Positions 26,942 to 35,592 of a DNA stretch of 64,000 nt are shown piece by piece. The stretch spans positions 186,001 to 250,000 of the forward strand of contig NZ_PVTE01000004.1 in assembly GCF_003002825.1 (NCBI RefSeq), read 5' to 3'. The notes under the pieces are model-generated. The model was not told the origin of the DNA and ran no database searches. It saw only the letters and a program-made list of their open reading frames with translations. The position numbers and the translations under genes were made by a program. Source of the DNA: Spirosoma oryzae (GTDB lineage Bacteria > Bacteroidota > Bacteroidia > Cytophagales > Spirosomataceae). Numbering within the stretch: the first letter of the stretch is position 1; each line of letters opens with the position of its first letter.

Positions 26942-28753
26942 ATGACCCGATTTCTGTCTCTCCTCTCGCTCTCGCTAGTCAGTATCACCGCTCATAGTCA
27001 GTCGCAACCCAGTATTATTCGGTTAAATCAACTCGGTTATTACCCCAACGCCGTTAAGCAAATCGCCGTCCTGACGGATTCGGCCGAAACGTTTAAAATT
27101 ACCACGCCCGACCGAAAGCGGGTCATTTTCACCGGTAAGTTGAAGGACGTCCGGAAGGATTCGCTGTCGGGTAAATCGGTGCGGCTGGCTGATTTTTCGT
27201 CGGTGGCCCAACCAGGCAAGTACGTGTTCGTGCTCGACAAGGAAACCTACACCGAACCGTTTGCCATCAAAACCAACGTGTACCGACCACTGGCGACCGG
27301 TAGTCTGAAAGGCTTTTACTACCAACGGGCGTCGACACCGCTCCCCGCTGAGTTTGCGGGCGAGTGGGCGCGGGCTGCGGGCCACCCCGACACGCAGGTG
27401 CAGGTACACCCCTCTGCGGCTTCCGACGGCCGCCCCAAAGGCACCATCATATCGTCGCCCGGCGGTTGGTACGATGCGGGTGATTACAACAAGTACATCG
27501 TCAACTCGGGCATCACCGTCGGGACACTGCTGTCGCTGCTGGAAGACTTTCCGACGATAGCCAAGGCGCTGAAAACAAACATTCCCGAAAGCGACAACGC
27601 CCTGCCCGACCTGCTCGACGAAACACTCTGGAATCTGCGCTGGATGCTGACCATGCAGGACCCATCGGATGGTGGCGTTTACCACAAATTGACCAACGCC
27701 AAGTTCGACGGGATGGTTATGCCCGACAAAGCTACCGCCACACGCTATGTCGTCCAGAAAAGCGTTACGGCGACGCTCGATTTTACGGCGGTCATGGCGC
27801 AGGCCAGTCGGGTGCTGAAACCATATGAACGGCAGTTACCGGGCCTGGCGGATTCCTGCCTACAGGCGGCACAACGGGCGTGGCAGTGGGCCGGTGCGAA
27901 TCCCAAGGCGCTCTACGACCAGGACGCGCTGAACAGGCGGTACAAACCTGATATCGTCACGGGCGCTTACGGCGATAAAGACGCCAGCGACGAGCAGATC
28001 TGGGCCGCCACCGAACTGTATATCACGACAAAAGACGACACCTATTACAAAGCCATCAAGCTCTTTCCCGACGAGAAAACCCCACTCCCCTCCTGGGCGC
28101 AGGTCCGCACGCTGGCTTACTATGCATTGGTGCGGAATGCGGCTTCGCTGACGCCCATCGGCAAACGCGATCTGCCGCAGGTGAAACGCTACATCATGGA
28201 ATTAGCCGATCGTTTTAGCACCGGTATCGATCAGCAAGCCTACGGCACGGCGATGGGTCAGCGCGCCAGCGACTTCATCTGGGGCAGTAGTGCCGAAGCT
28301 GCTAATCAGGGAATTGCCTTGCTGGTTGCCTACAAATACACCAGCGGACCGAACAAAAAGCAGTACCTGCGCAGTGCCCTGTCCAACCTCGACTACCTAC
28401 TTGGTCGTAACGCCGTGGGCTATTCATTCGTGACCGGTTTCGGCACCCAGACACCGCTGCACCCGCACCACCGTCCGTCCGTCGCCGACGGGGTCGAAGC
28501 ACCTGTACCAGGCCTGTTGTCAGGCGGTACCAACGCTCAAGCCACGCAGCAGGACAAATGCGCCGGCTATACCAGCACCGCCCCCGACGAAGTCTACCTG
28601 GACGCCGACTGCTCGTACGCGTCTAACGAAATTGCCATCAACTGGAACGCGCCACTTGTGTACCTGACGACTGCCCTCGAAGCGCTTCAGGCCGATCAAA
28701 CAACAAACAGCCGGACTACAAAAACAACCAAAAGCCGGTCACGACGCCGATAG
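26942..28753 (+). CDS. Glycoside hydrolase family 9 (cellulase/endoglucanase)
   Basis: About 603 residues from ATG 26942, where the signal peptide MTRFLSLLSLSLVSITAHS starts; the frame extends 13 codons further up without signal character. An N-terminal Ig-like (CelD_N) domain covers ~25-115 (IIRLNQLGYYPN). The (alpha/alpha)6 barrel follows with GGWYDAGDYNKY near residue 177 (nucleophile-side aspartates), HPHHRPS near 506 and SNEIAINWNAP with the catalytic acid Glu at about 563. The family cuts beta-1,4-glucans. Export to the periplasm is clear; no T9SS C-terminal domain is seen. The last ~20 residues are basic and low-complexity. Confidence 0.92.
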   Translation: MTRFLSLLSLSLVSITAHSQSQPSIIRLNQLGYYPNAVKQIAVLTDSAETFKITTPDRKRVIFTGKLKDVRKDSLSGKSVRLADFSSVAQPGKYVFVLDKETYTEPFAIKTNVYRPLATGSLKGFYYQRASTPLPAEFAGEWARAAGHPDTQVQVHPSAASDGRPKGTIISSPGGWYDAGDYNKYIVNSGITVGTLLSLLEDFPTIAKALKTNIPESDNALPDLLDETLWNLRWMLTMQDPSDGGVYHKLTNAKFDGMVMPDKATATRYVVQKSVTATLDFTAVMAQASRVLKPYERQLPGLADSCLQAAQRAWQWAGANPKALYDQDALNRRYKPDIVTGAYGDKDASDEQIWAATELYITTKDDTYYKAIKLFPDEKTPLPSWAQVRTLAYYALVRNAASLTPIGKRDLPQVKRYIMELADRFSTGIDQQAYGTAMGQRASDFIWGSSAEAANQGIALLVAYKYTSGPNKKQYLRSALSNLDYLLGRNAVGYSFVTGFGTQTPLHPHHRPSVADGVEAPVPGLLSGGTNAQATQQDKCAGYTSTAPDEVYLDADCSYASNEIAINWNAPLVYLTTALEALQADQTTNSRTTKTTKSRSRRR

Positions 28754-28859
28754 GTCGTATGCATTCTGTTGCCGGGAGACCGTGCCGTCAGGACCGGCTA
28801 ACAGTGTAAATCGACGGTACGCATGGAACCAATCCCCACGGCGGGTTTATTACCTTATC

Positions 28860-30290
28860 ATGCGTATAAAATCCCTCGACTTACTTCGGCAGGAAGCCGC
28901 ACAAAGTGGCGAGAACACCCTGAAACGATCGTTAGGCGCGTTTAACCTCGTTGCCATCGGCATTGGCGTTATCATCGGAGCCGGTTTGTTCTCGCTTACT
29001 GGCATCGCAGCCGCCAACCATGCGGGCCCGGCCGTTACCCTTTCTTTCATCATAGCCGCCGTGGGCTGTGCGTTTAGTGCCCTTTGCTACGCCGAGTTCG
29101 CGGCCATGGTTCCCGTGTCGGGAAGCGCGTATACCTACGCCTATGCCACCCTGGGCGAACTGTTTGCCTGGATTATCGGCTGGGATCTCGTGCTGGAATA
29201 TTCCGTAGGCGCGGCAACCGTTGCCATCAGCTGGTCGCAGTACCTGAATCGGTTTCTGAGTTACTACAGCCTGCATTTGCCGCCCCAGCTGATGCTGTCA
29301 CCCTTTGAGACCGCAACGGCTGCTGATGGTGCCGTCGTCTCGGGCTTCATCAACTTACCCGCCGTGCTGATCGTCGTCGCTATCACGGCGATTATTATCC
29401 GGGGCACGTCGGGGTCAGCACTGTTCAACGCGATCGTCGTGGCGCTGAAGGTGCTGGTCGTGCTGGTGTTTATTGCGCTGGGCTGGCAGTACATCGACCC
29501 GGCGAACTACCAGCCATACATTCCGGCCAACACCGGTACGTTTGGCGAATTCGGCTGGAGTGGCGTACTGCGCGGGGCGGGGGTTGTCTTCTTTGTCTTT
29601 ATCGGCTTCGACATTGTGGCAACGATGGCGCAGGAAGCCAAACGGCCACAACGCGACATGCCGATTGGTATTCTGGGTTCGCTGATTGTCTGTACGATTC
29701 TGTTCGTACTGTTCGGCTACGTCATGACAGGTATGGCCAACTATACCGAGTTCAAAAACAGTGCGGCCCCGGTCGCCATTGCCATCGACAAAACGCCGTA
29801 CCGCTGGCTGGGTCAGCTTATTATCGGTGCCATTCTGATCGGCTATACCTCCGTTATCCTCGTCGATTTGCTGGGGCAATCGCGGGTCTTTTTCTCGATG
29901 AGCCGCGACGGGTTGCTACCGAAGTCGTTTTCTGACGTACACCCCCGTTTCCGCACCCCCTGGAAATCGAATCTGCTGCTGTGTGTCTTCATCGGCCTGT
30001 TTGCGGGTTTTGTTCCCATCAACGTCGTCGGTGAAATGACCAGTATCGGCACCTTACTTGCGTTTGTGATGGTTTGTCTGGGCGTACTGATCCTGCGCCG
30101 AAAACAGCCTGACGCAACCCGCTCGTTCCGCACTCCCTGGGTACCCGTCGTACCGATACTGGGTATTCTGACCTGTCTGGTCATGATGATTTCCTTACCC
30201 GGTGAAACCTGGTTACGACTGATTATCTGGCTGGCACTTGGCCTCATCATCTACTACACCTACGGGCGCAAGAAAAGTAAGCTGGGATAA
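28860..30290 (+). CDS. APC family amino-acid permease (CAT-like)
   Basis: About 476 residues with 12 or more hydrophobic segments. It starts MRIKSLDLLRQEAAQSGENT then GAFNLVAIGIGVIIGAGLFS, the conserved first-helix motif of amino acid-polyamine-organocation transporters, followed by YAEFAAMVPVSGSAYTYAY. ATG 28860 is preferred over an in-frame start 26 codons upstream, which adds an unconserved stretch. It moves an amino acid across the inner membrane; the closest look is to cationic amino-acid transporters. A perfect 27-base-arm inverted repeat follows its stop. Confidence 0.9.
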   Translation: MRIKSLDLLRQEAAQSGENTLKRSLGAFNLVAIGIGVIIGAGLFSLTGIAAANHAGPAVTLSFIIAAVGCAFSALCYAEFAAMVPVSGSAYTYAYATLGELFAWIIGWDLVLEYSVGAATVAISWSQYLNRFLSYYSLHLPPQLMLSPFETATAADGAVVSGFINLPAVLIVVAITAIIIRGTSGSALFNAIVVALKVLVVLVFIALGWQYIDPANYQPYIPANTGTFGEFGWSGVLRGAGVVFFVFIGFDIVATMAQEAKRPQRDMPIGILGSLIVCTILFVLFGYVMTGMANYTEFKNSAAPVAIAIDKTPYRWLGQLIIGAILIGYTSVILVDLLGQSRVFFSMSRDGLLPKSFSDVHPRFRTPWKSNLLLCVFIGLFAGFVPINVVGEMTSIGTLLAFVMVCLGVLILRRKQPDATRSFRTPWVPVVPILGILTCLVMMISLPGETWLRLIIWLALGLIIYYTYGRKKSKLG

Positions 30291-30292
30291 GT

Positions 30293-30394
30293 GTAGCCTG
30301 GACGTCCACGTCCGGGTGGCCGTCAGGCCAATTGTGTAAGGCAGTTGCTTAATTGGTCGCTTCTCGCCCACCCGGACGTGGACGTCCAGGCTAC
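30293..30394. repeat. Inverted repeat with perfect 27-bp arms (GTAGCCTGGACGTCC family)
   Basis: Arms 30293-30319 (starting GTAGCCTGGACGTCCACG) and 30368-30394 are exact complements around a 48-base spacer. It begins 2 bp after the permease stop and probably forms its mRNA end. It is related in sequence to the palindromes at 26770-26872. Confidence 0.9.
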
Positions 30395-30458
30395 ATACTA
30401 CGTCAGGCTACTATCCACTGTAAGCTACACATACCATAGCTTATCAAAGCAAAAAACT

Positions 30459-30479
30459 TATTTGTAATTAATCTAAATA
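30459..30479. promoter_or_regulatory. Candidate Fur-like operator
   Basis: A 21-base AT-rich imperfect dyad (TATTTG...TAAATA; 7 of 10 pairs complementary) that overlaps the -33 element and the spacer of the promoter at 30461-30492. Its place in front of a siderophore receptor suggests an iron-responsive operator. This is inference from position and symmetry only. Confidence 0.33.
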
Positions 30480-30492
30480 GAGAATAGCTTTG
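30461..30492 (+). promoter_or_regulatory. Bacteroidota-type sigma factor promoter of the siderophore receptor
   Basis: TTTG at 30461-30464 and TAGCTTTG at 30485-30492 are separated by 20 bases, an exact fit to the -33 TTTG / -7 TAnnTTTG consensus of Bacteroidota. The -7 element ends 34 bp before the start codon at 30527. Confidence 0.68.
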
Positions 30493-30526
30493 CGCTGCAA
30501 TTACCATTCAGCACAACCTGTTCATA

Positions 30527-33001
30527 ATGAAGTATTTTTTTACGGCTTGTCTTCTATGCTGTTGTACACTCCTACTGGCCCAGACAGGCACGCTAACCGG
30601 CCACGTTGCTGACGAGTCTGGCAAAGCGGTTGAATCAGCGCACGTGCAGATCGGCGGAACCGATAAAGGAACAGCTACCTCAGCAACCGGCGATTTTCAG
30701 TTTAGTAACCTACAGCCCGGCTCGTATCAGCTCGTAGTTACGGGGGTTGGCTACCAGTCGATCAAGCATACCGTAACTGTCAGCGAGAACAAGGAAGCCA
30801 CCGTTAAGCTGTTTCTGCGCGAGTCGATGCAACAGTTGCAGACGGTCGAAATCTTCGGCCGGAAGGAAACGTTGTACAAAAACGATGTGTCGTTTATCGC
30901 CAGCAAAACGGCGACGCCCCTCAAGGATATTCCGCAGTCCATCGCCTATGTCACCAAGGAGGTGATGAGCGATCAGGGAGTGTATTCGATTGGCGAAGCG
31001 ACCAAAAACATGAGTGGCGTCAATCAGTTTACGTCCTACGACGACCTCACGATCCGGGGCTTTCGTATGAACGGCGGCAGCACGACACAGTTGTTCAATG
31101 GCCTGCGCACCTTCACTGGTTTCTGGAAACAATCGCCGGTCAATTACCTGGAACGAGTCGAGGTTATCAAGGGTGCGGCATCGGCGTTGTACGGCAACAG
31201 CTCACCGGGCGGCACGATCAACCGCGTGACGAAAAAGCCGCTGGCAACGCCACAAAAATCACTGCAATTTTCGACCGGCAGTTTCAACACTACCCGCCTG
31301 CTGGCCGATTTTACCGGTCCGATGAACGACGCGAAAACGCTGCTGTATCGACTGAACCTGGGCTATGTCGACGCGCAATCGTTCCGCAATCTTCAGTTCG
31401 ACAAAAACCTGATCGTTGCCCCGTCGGTGTCGTTTCTACCCAGCGAGCGTACCCGCATCAATGTCGACCTGGTCTACAACAAATCGAACAGCCGGCTCGA
31501 CCGGGGGCAATCGGTACGGGGCAATGACTTGTATTCGAGCTCCATCGCGACCGCGCTCAATGCCGTCAACGATTACCTGAAACAGGACACGTATTTGATC
31601 ACAACTTCGATCAATCATCAGTTCAGTCCCCGCACCTCGATCAATCTGGCGCACCTGCGGACCGGCTATTCGGAAGACCTGCTCGAACACCGCAGCAGCA
31701 ACGTCAACGCCGTCGATTCAGCCGGTAAAGCCATCGATAACCTGGTCGCCCGTCAGGTTTTTGTACGGCAAACCAAATCGTTCATGGATAACCTGTCGGT
31801 GTTCCTCAATCATACCGCCACGCTCGGCCGGACAGAACACAAACTGGTTGTCGGGTACGATTACATTCAGTCGTCGACGCCAAAAGGGGCTGGTCAGCAG
31901 ACGGCGAGCGGCTACCTGCTCAAATCGGGCGGGGCTGCGGCCTACAACGCCAAACGACCCGACCTGTACCAGTTCTACACCTATACCAACAACGGCATCA
32001 GCCGCAGTATCCCCCGGCCCAACGTGCCCTCGTACGACCTGACGCTGCAAAACAATATTCTCGAAGACCCGACGAAGTATACCTATGCGGCCGTTACTAA
32101 CAATTCGACGTCGGCGTCTTTCTATTCACTACACGGTATCTACGCTCAGGAGCAGCTGAAAATCAATCGACTGCAACTCCTGCTGGGTCTGCGCATCGAC
32201 ACGTACATCGATCGAAAAGGGTACACGACTCCGTCGGAAACAAACGTCATGCAACACGCAGTCCTCCCCCGCATTGGCGCGGTCTACACGCTGACGCCGA
32301 ACATAAACGCGTACGGTACCTACACCAAAGGCTATAACCCGCAGGACGCCACCACGCAGAGCGACCCGCTGTCGGGCGGGCCGTTCGATCCGATCCGCAG
32401 TAGCCTGGCCGAGGTAGGACTGAAAGCCGAATGGCTCGACGGCCGACTGGTTGCCAACCTGGCCCTCTACAACATCACGCAAAGCAACACGCTGTACTCG
32501 GCCAATGCCACAGACAACCCGAACCTGCTGCTGCAAATCGGTAAGGAACAGGCGCGGGGCATTGAGTTCGATATGACGGGCAGCATTCGGCCCAACTGGA
32601 ACCTGATTGTTACCTACAGCTATAACGACGCCAAGATTATCGATGCCGGTACGCGGGCAGCCGATCAGGCGCTGGTGAACCTGCAAAAGCCGAACGCGCC
32701 GAAACACCAGGGTAGCTTGTGGACGAAATACGTCTTCACGGCCCCGGCCCTAAAAGGATTCGGTATTGGTTTCGGCGGCAATTTTGTCGATCAGCGGAAC
32801 CTGTCGCTCAACAATACCCAGACGATTCCGGCCTATACCCTGCTCAACGCAGCCGCGTATTACCGGATCGACAAGTTTCAGCTTCAGCTCAACGTCAACA
32901 ACCTGACCAATACAACCTACTGGGTAGGTGGTTACGATTACCTGCGCCTGTTCCCCGGCGCCCCCCGTAACCTGCTGACTACCGTATCGTATACATTTTA
33001 G
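30527..33001 (+). CDS. TonB-dependent siderophore receptor
   Basis: An 824-residue outer-membrane receptor. A signal peptide (residues 1-19) is followed by a carboxypeptidase-regulatory-like domain (~20-105; GTLTGHVADESGKAV), then the plug (~115-240) with PLKDIPQSIAYV, MSGVNQ, DDLTIRGFR and ALYGNSSPGGTINRVTKKP, the siderophore-receptor signature, and a 22-strand barrel ending in an aromatic residue (TVSYTF). The family takes up ferric siderophores using TonB energy. It leads an iron group with the PepSY protein (~100 bp downstream) and ferritin. The promoter at 30461 lies directly upstream. Confidence 0.94.
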   Translation: MKYFFTACLLCCCTLLLAQTGTLTGHVADESGKAVESAHVQIGGTDKGTATSATGDFQFSNLQPGSYQLVVTGVGYQSIKHTVTVSENKEATVKLFLRESMQQLQTVEIFGRKETLYKNDVSFIASKTATPLKDIPQSIAYVTKEVMSDQGVYSIGEATKNMSGVNQFTSYDDLTIRGFRMNGGSTTQLFNGLRTFTGFWKQSPVNYLERVEVIKGAASALYGNSSPGGTINRVTKKPLATPQKSLQFSTGSFNTTRLLADFTGPMNDAKTLLYRLNLGYVDAQSFRNLQFDKNLIVAPSVSFLPSERTRINVDLVYNKSNSRLDRGQSVRGNDLYSSSIATALNAVNDYLKQDTYLITTSINHQFSPRTSINLAHLRTGYSEDLLEHRSSNVNAVDSAGKAIDNLVARQVFVRQTKSFMDNLSVFLNHTATLGRTEHKLVVGYDYIQSSTPKGAGQQTASGYLLKSGGAAAYNAKRPDLYQFYTYTNNGISRSIPRPNVPSYDLTLQNNILEDPTKYTYAAVTNNSTSASFYSLHGIYAQEQLKINRLQLLLGLRIDTYIDRKGYTTPSETNVMQHAVLPRIGAVYTLTPNINAYGTYTKGYNPQDATTQSDPLSGGPFDPIRSSLAEVGLKAEWLDGRLVANLALYNITQSNTLYSANATDNPNLLLQIGKEQARGIEFDMTGSIRPNWNLIVTYSYNDAKIIDAGTRAADQALVNLQKPNAPKHQGSLWTKYVFTAPALKGFGIGFGGNFVDQRNLSLNNTQTIPAYTLLNAAAYYRIDKFQLQLNVNNLTNTTYWVGGYDYLRLFPGAPRNLLTTVSYTF

Positions 33002-33005
33002 TGAT

Positions 33006-33089
33006 CGGTTTACGGTATACAGTTTACGGTAACCGCCGTGGTGCGCTCCCTCGAATGGTAGCTACCCGTAAACTGTATACCGTAAACCG
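33006..33089. repeat. Inverted repeat with perfect 24-bp arms (GGTTTACGGTATAC family)
   Basis: Arms 33006-33029 (CGGTTTACGGTATACAG...) and 33066-33089 are exact complements around a 36-base spacer. It starts 4 bp after the receptor stop and ends 14 bp before the PepSY gene, so it is transcribed within the iron operon if the two genes are linked. Confidence 0.9.
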
Positions 33090-33103
33090 TGAACCTACCG
33101 TCC

Positions 33104-34249
33104 ATGAAAAAAGTCGCCATACAACTGCATCTATGGCTGGGGCTGATCTCCGGTCTCGTCGTGTTTATCGTGGCCCTGACGGGTTCGCTGCTTGTCTTTC
33201 GCGAGGAGCTGGAACCGTTGACCGATCCCCGCTTTTTCATGGTATCCCCCCCGGCCGCCGGGCATCGACAGTCGCTCGATGCTTTGGTCGAGACGATTAG
33301 TACAACCTTTCCCGACAAGAAAATCAGCCGGGTCATCCGGGAATCGGCGGCTGATCGAACAGTCGTTGTCGAGTTGAAACAAAGCAAGAAAGCGAAAGAC
33401 ATTCTGGCCGTTGCGCTGAACCCCTACACTGGTGAAATCGTCGCGACGCGGCAGGAACAGGACGCCTTTTTCCCGACCGTATTGCGCCTACACCGCTATC
33501 TCTGTCTCGGCGAAACCGGTAAAGTTATTACGGGCATTTCGTGCAGCCTGTTTCTGATCATTATGCTGACGGGGCTGGTCTTGTGGTGGCCCAATCGGAA
33601 AAACTGCTCGCAGCGCTTCCGCATCAAGTGGAATGCATCGGCCAAACGACTGACCTGGGACGTACACGCCGTTGTCGGCTTTTACGTACTGCCGTTTATC
33701 TTCCTGATTGCGGCAACGGGGTTGATCTGGAGCTATAAGTGGGTCAACAACCTACTGTTTCTAGCCTTCGACGGAAAGCCGCAGGTCAAGCGGGAAGCGC
33801 CGGTAAATCTATCGGCTGCCGGCATGACAACGATGGGTCGACTGGAGCGTGTGTACGTACAAACCAATCAGCGCCTGCCCCATCCCGGCCGCTTTACGCT
33901 GATCTTTCCGGAAACCGACAGTCTGTCGTTAACCGTCTCCAAAGTCGACGAAACAGCCGCCGTCAGCAATGTCGTCGACATGCTGTATTTCGACTATCGA
34001 ACCGGGCAATCCACCGGACAGCAGTTGTACAGCGAAACGACACGAGGCTTCAAAGCCCGCCGACTCATCTTCCCCATCCACACCGGCAGTCTGCTTGGCT
34101 GGCCCACCAAGCTCATCGCGCTGTTGGTTGCCATTCTGACAACTACTTTACCTCTGACGGGTTTTTATATCTGGTGGGGCAAACGAAACAAACCGAAGCG
34201 GGTCGTCAGACGATCGATGCAGACGCGCACACATATGTCGGTGTCCTAG
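33104..34249 (+). CDS. PepSY-associated transmembrane protein (probable siderophore-linked iron reductase type)
   Basis: About 381 residues from ATG 33104; a GTG five codons upstream falls in the repeat. Four hydrophobic segments are visible: near residues 12-35 (LHLWLGLISGLVVFIVALTG), ~135-160, ~190-215 and ~335-360, with soluble PepSY-type regions between them. The N-terminal histidine in LHLWLG, RLHRYLCLG and the DVHAVVGFYV helix are typical. Family members often sit after siderophore receptors and are thought to help reduce or release iron at the inner membrane; the biochemical role is not firmly known. Confidence 0.87.
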   Translation: MKKVAIQLHLWLGLISGLVVFIVALTGSLLVFREELEPLTDPRFFMVSPPAAGHRQSLDALVETISTTFPDKKISRVIRESAADRTVVVELKQSKKAKDILAVALNPYTGEIVATRQEQDAFFPTVLRLHRYLCLGETGKVITGISCSLFLIIMLTGLVLWWPNRKNCSQRFRIKWNASAKRLTWDVHAVVGFYVLPFIFLIAATGLIWSYKWVNNLLFLAFDGKPQVKREAPVNLSAAGMTTMGRLERVYVQTNQRLPHPGRFTLIFPETDSLSLTVSKVDETAAVSNVVDMLYFDYRTGQSTGQQLYSETTRGFKARRLIFPIHTGSLLGWPTKLIALLVAILTTTLPLTGFYIWWGKRNKPKRVVRRSMQTRTHMSVS

Positions 34250-34357
34250 CCGCTACCTGGGCATCGTGAGTTGGCAAACAAACTTCTGAACTAGCTTGTT
34301 TAGAATTGATCTAATTCGCATTTTTGGCTTTCGTTAGCCATTTGCCAGAACTCATTT

Positions 34358-34732
34358 ATGATCGTGTCAGCTCGTACAACTTCGTCAGCCCACGCTGTTG
34401 AGATTTTTCGAACCGAAAGAGGGGCTGTCTACCAGTGCGACGCTACCCAACGACTCATTCTCGACTTTTGGGATACGCACACCGCCCTATCGACCCGTGA
34501 CTTCGCTCAGTTCCGGCGTATGGTCAACACGATCGACGTGCAGCAAATGGCCCTTAGTACTGGATCAGCGTACGACGTGGAGATTCTTGCGCCCCCTCGT
34601 TCGGAGCGCTGTTACGTGCTGACACTCTGCGAGATCATACATCTACGCGAACTGCTCAACGGCTCGCAGCTCATGCTGGACCTGAACAGTATGCTCCGCG
34701 AATGCGGCTGCTCGCTGACCAGTATTGCCTAA
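34358..34732 (+). CDS. Small conserved-looking protein of unknown function (DUF6686-like?)
   Basis: 124 residues, no signal peptide or membrane segment. It reads as a compact alpha/beta protein: VEIFRTERGAVYQCDATQRLILDF, a middle RDFAQFRRMV helix, and a C-terminal LTLCEIIHLRELLNGSQLML helix. The layout recalls small Bacteroidota proteins of the DUF6686 type, but this is from memory and weak. It has coding character, lies between the PepSY gene and ferritin in the same direction, and so may belong to iron handling. Confidence 0.6.
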   Translation: MIVSARTTSSAHAVEIFRTERGAVYQCDATQRLILDFWDTHTALSTRDFAQFRRMVNTIDVQQMALSTGSAYDVEILAPPRSERCYVLTLCEIIHLRELLNGSQLMLDLNSMLRECGCSLTSIA

Positions 34733-34841
34733 GTCACTGATTTATTAAATTAGCGCCAATCACCAGTTAATATCCACCGGTTAGTCTGTTCGCTATTTAC
34801 GGTAGTACCAAGAGGCTAATTATTCACTAACTATTTATCGT

Positions 34842-35375
34842 ATGAAAGACCTGGTAAGACTCCGAACGTCGGTCAAAGAGAGCGTTGAACTTGCGTTGAA
34901 TCAGCAGATTCAGATGGAAATGGTTTCGTCGTCGAAATACCTGGCCATGGCAGGCTGGTGCGACCGGAACGGCTTCGACTACAGCGCCGGCTTTTTCTAC
35001 AAGCAGTCGGAGGAGGAACGTAGTCATGCCATGAAAATTTTCCACTACCTGAGCGATCAGGGCGGCACGGCTCATTCGCCCGAAGTACCGGCGGTAGAGC
35101 AGGAGTTCGACTCGTTGCGGGCCGTTTTCGAGGGTGCGCTGGAACAGGAAATTGCCGTGACGGATTCGATCAACCGGATCATCGTCATCTGTCGCCGGGA
35201 GAATGATTTCGCTACCGACGAACTGATGAAGTGGTTTGTGAAAGAGCAGATGGAGGAAGAATACATAGCGCGTCGCTGCCTCGACCTGTTCGATCAGATT
35301 CCGGCCGACCAGATTTTCGAACTTGACAAGCAGCTCGCCAGCGTCACGTACGACGGTGCTCCTTTCGGAGAATAA
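34842..35375 (+). CDS. ftnA: Bacterial non-haem ferritin
   Basis: A 177-residue four-helix-bundle protein of normal ferritin length. Ferroxidase-type residues appear in order: a Glu in the first helix (ALNQQIQMEMVSSSKYLAM), the ExxH of EEERSHAMK near residues 49-54, a Glu near 94 in ALEQEIAVTDSIN, and Gln/Glu in VKEQMEEEYIA near residue 130. It stores iron as a mineral inside a 24-mer. It closes the iron gene group and has its own terminator. Confidence 0.95.
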   Translation: MKDLVRLRTSVKESVELALNQQIQMEMVSSSKYLAMAGWCDRNGFDYSAGFFYKQSEEERSHAMKIFHYLSDQGGTAHSPEVPAVEQEFDSLRAVFEGALEQEIAVTDSINRIIVICRRENDFATDELMKWFVKEQMEEEYIARRCLDLFDQIPADQIFELDKQLASVTYDGAPFGE

Positions 35376-35398
35376 TAGTACGCTCCATTTATGGTTCG

Positions 35399-35432
35399 AA
35401 GGCCAGTGACTGTAAACGTCACTGGCCTTTTT
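35399..35432 (+). terminator. Rho-independent terminator after ferritin
   Basis: Arms GGCCAGTGAC at 35401-35410 and GTCACTGGCC at 35418-35427 pair perfectly, flanked by AA before and TTTTT after. Confidence 0.92.
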
Positions 35433-35592
35433 ACTGACGGTCCGCTAAAATCTTTGTTCCCGCCTTATCCCGATTCCGTTTCCCGACAGCTGGACCCGTA
35501 TTCCGATAGTAGAAATTAAATCCCCATAGCCATTGGTATCTTGTCGACGGCGGCAAAGACTAATGAAGACCAGACCCAACAACACTACCACC

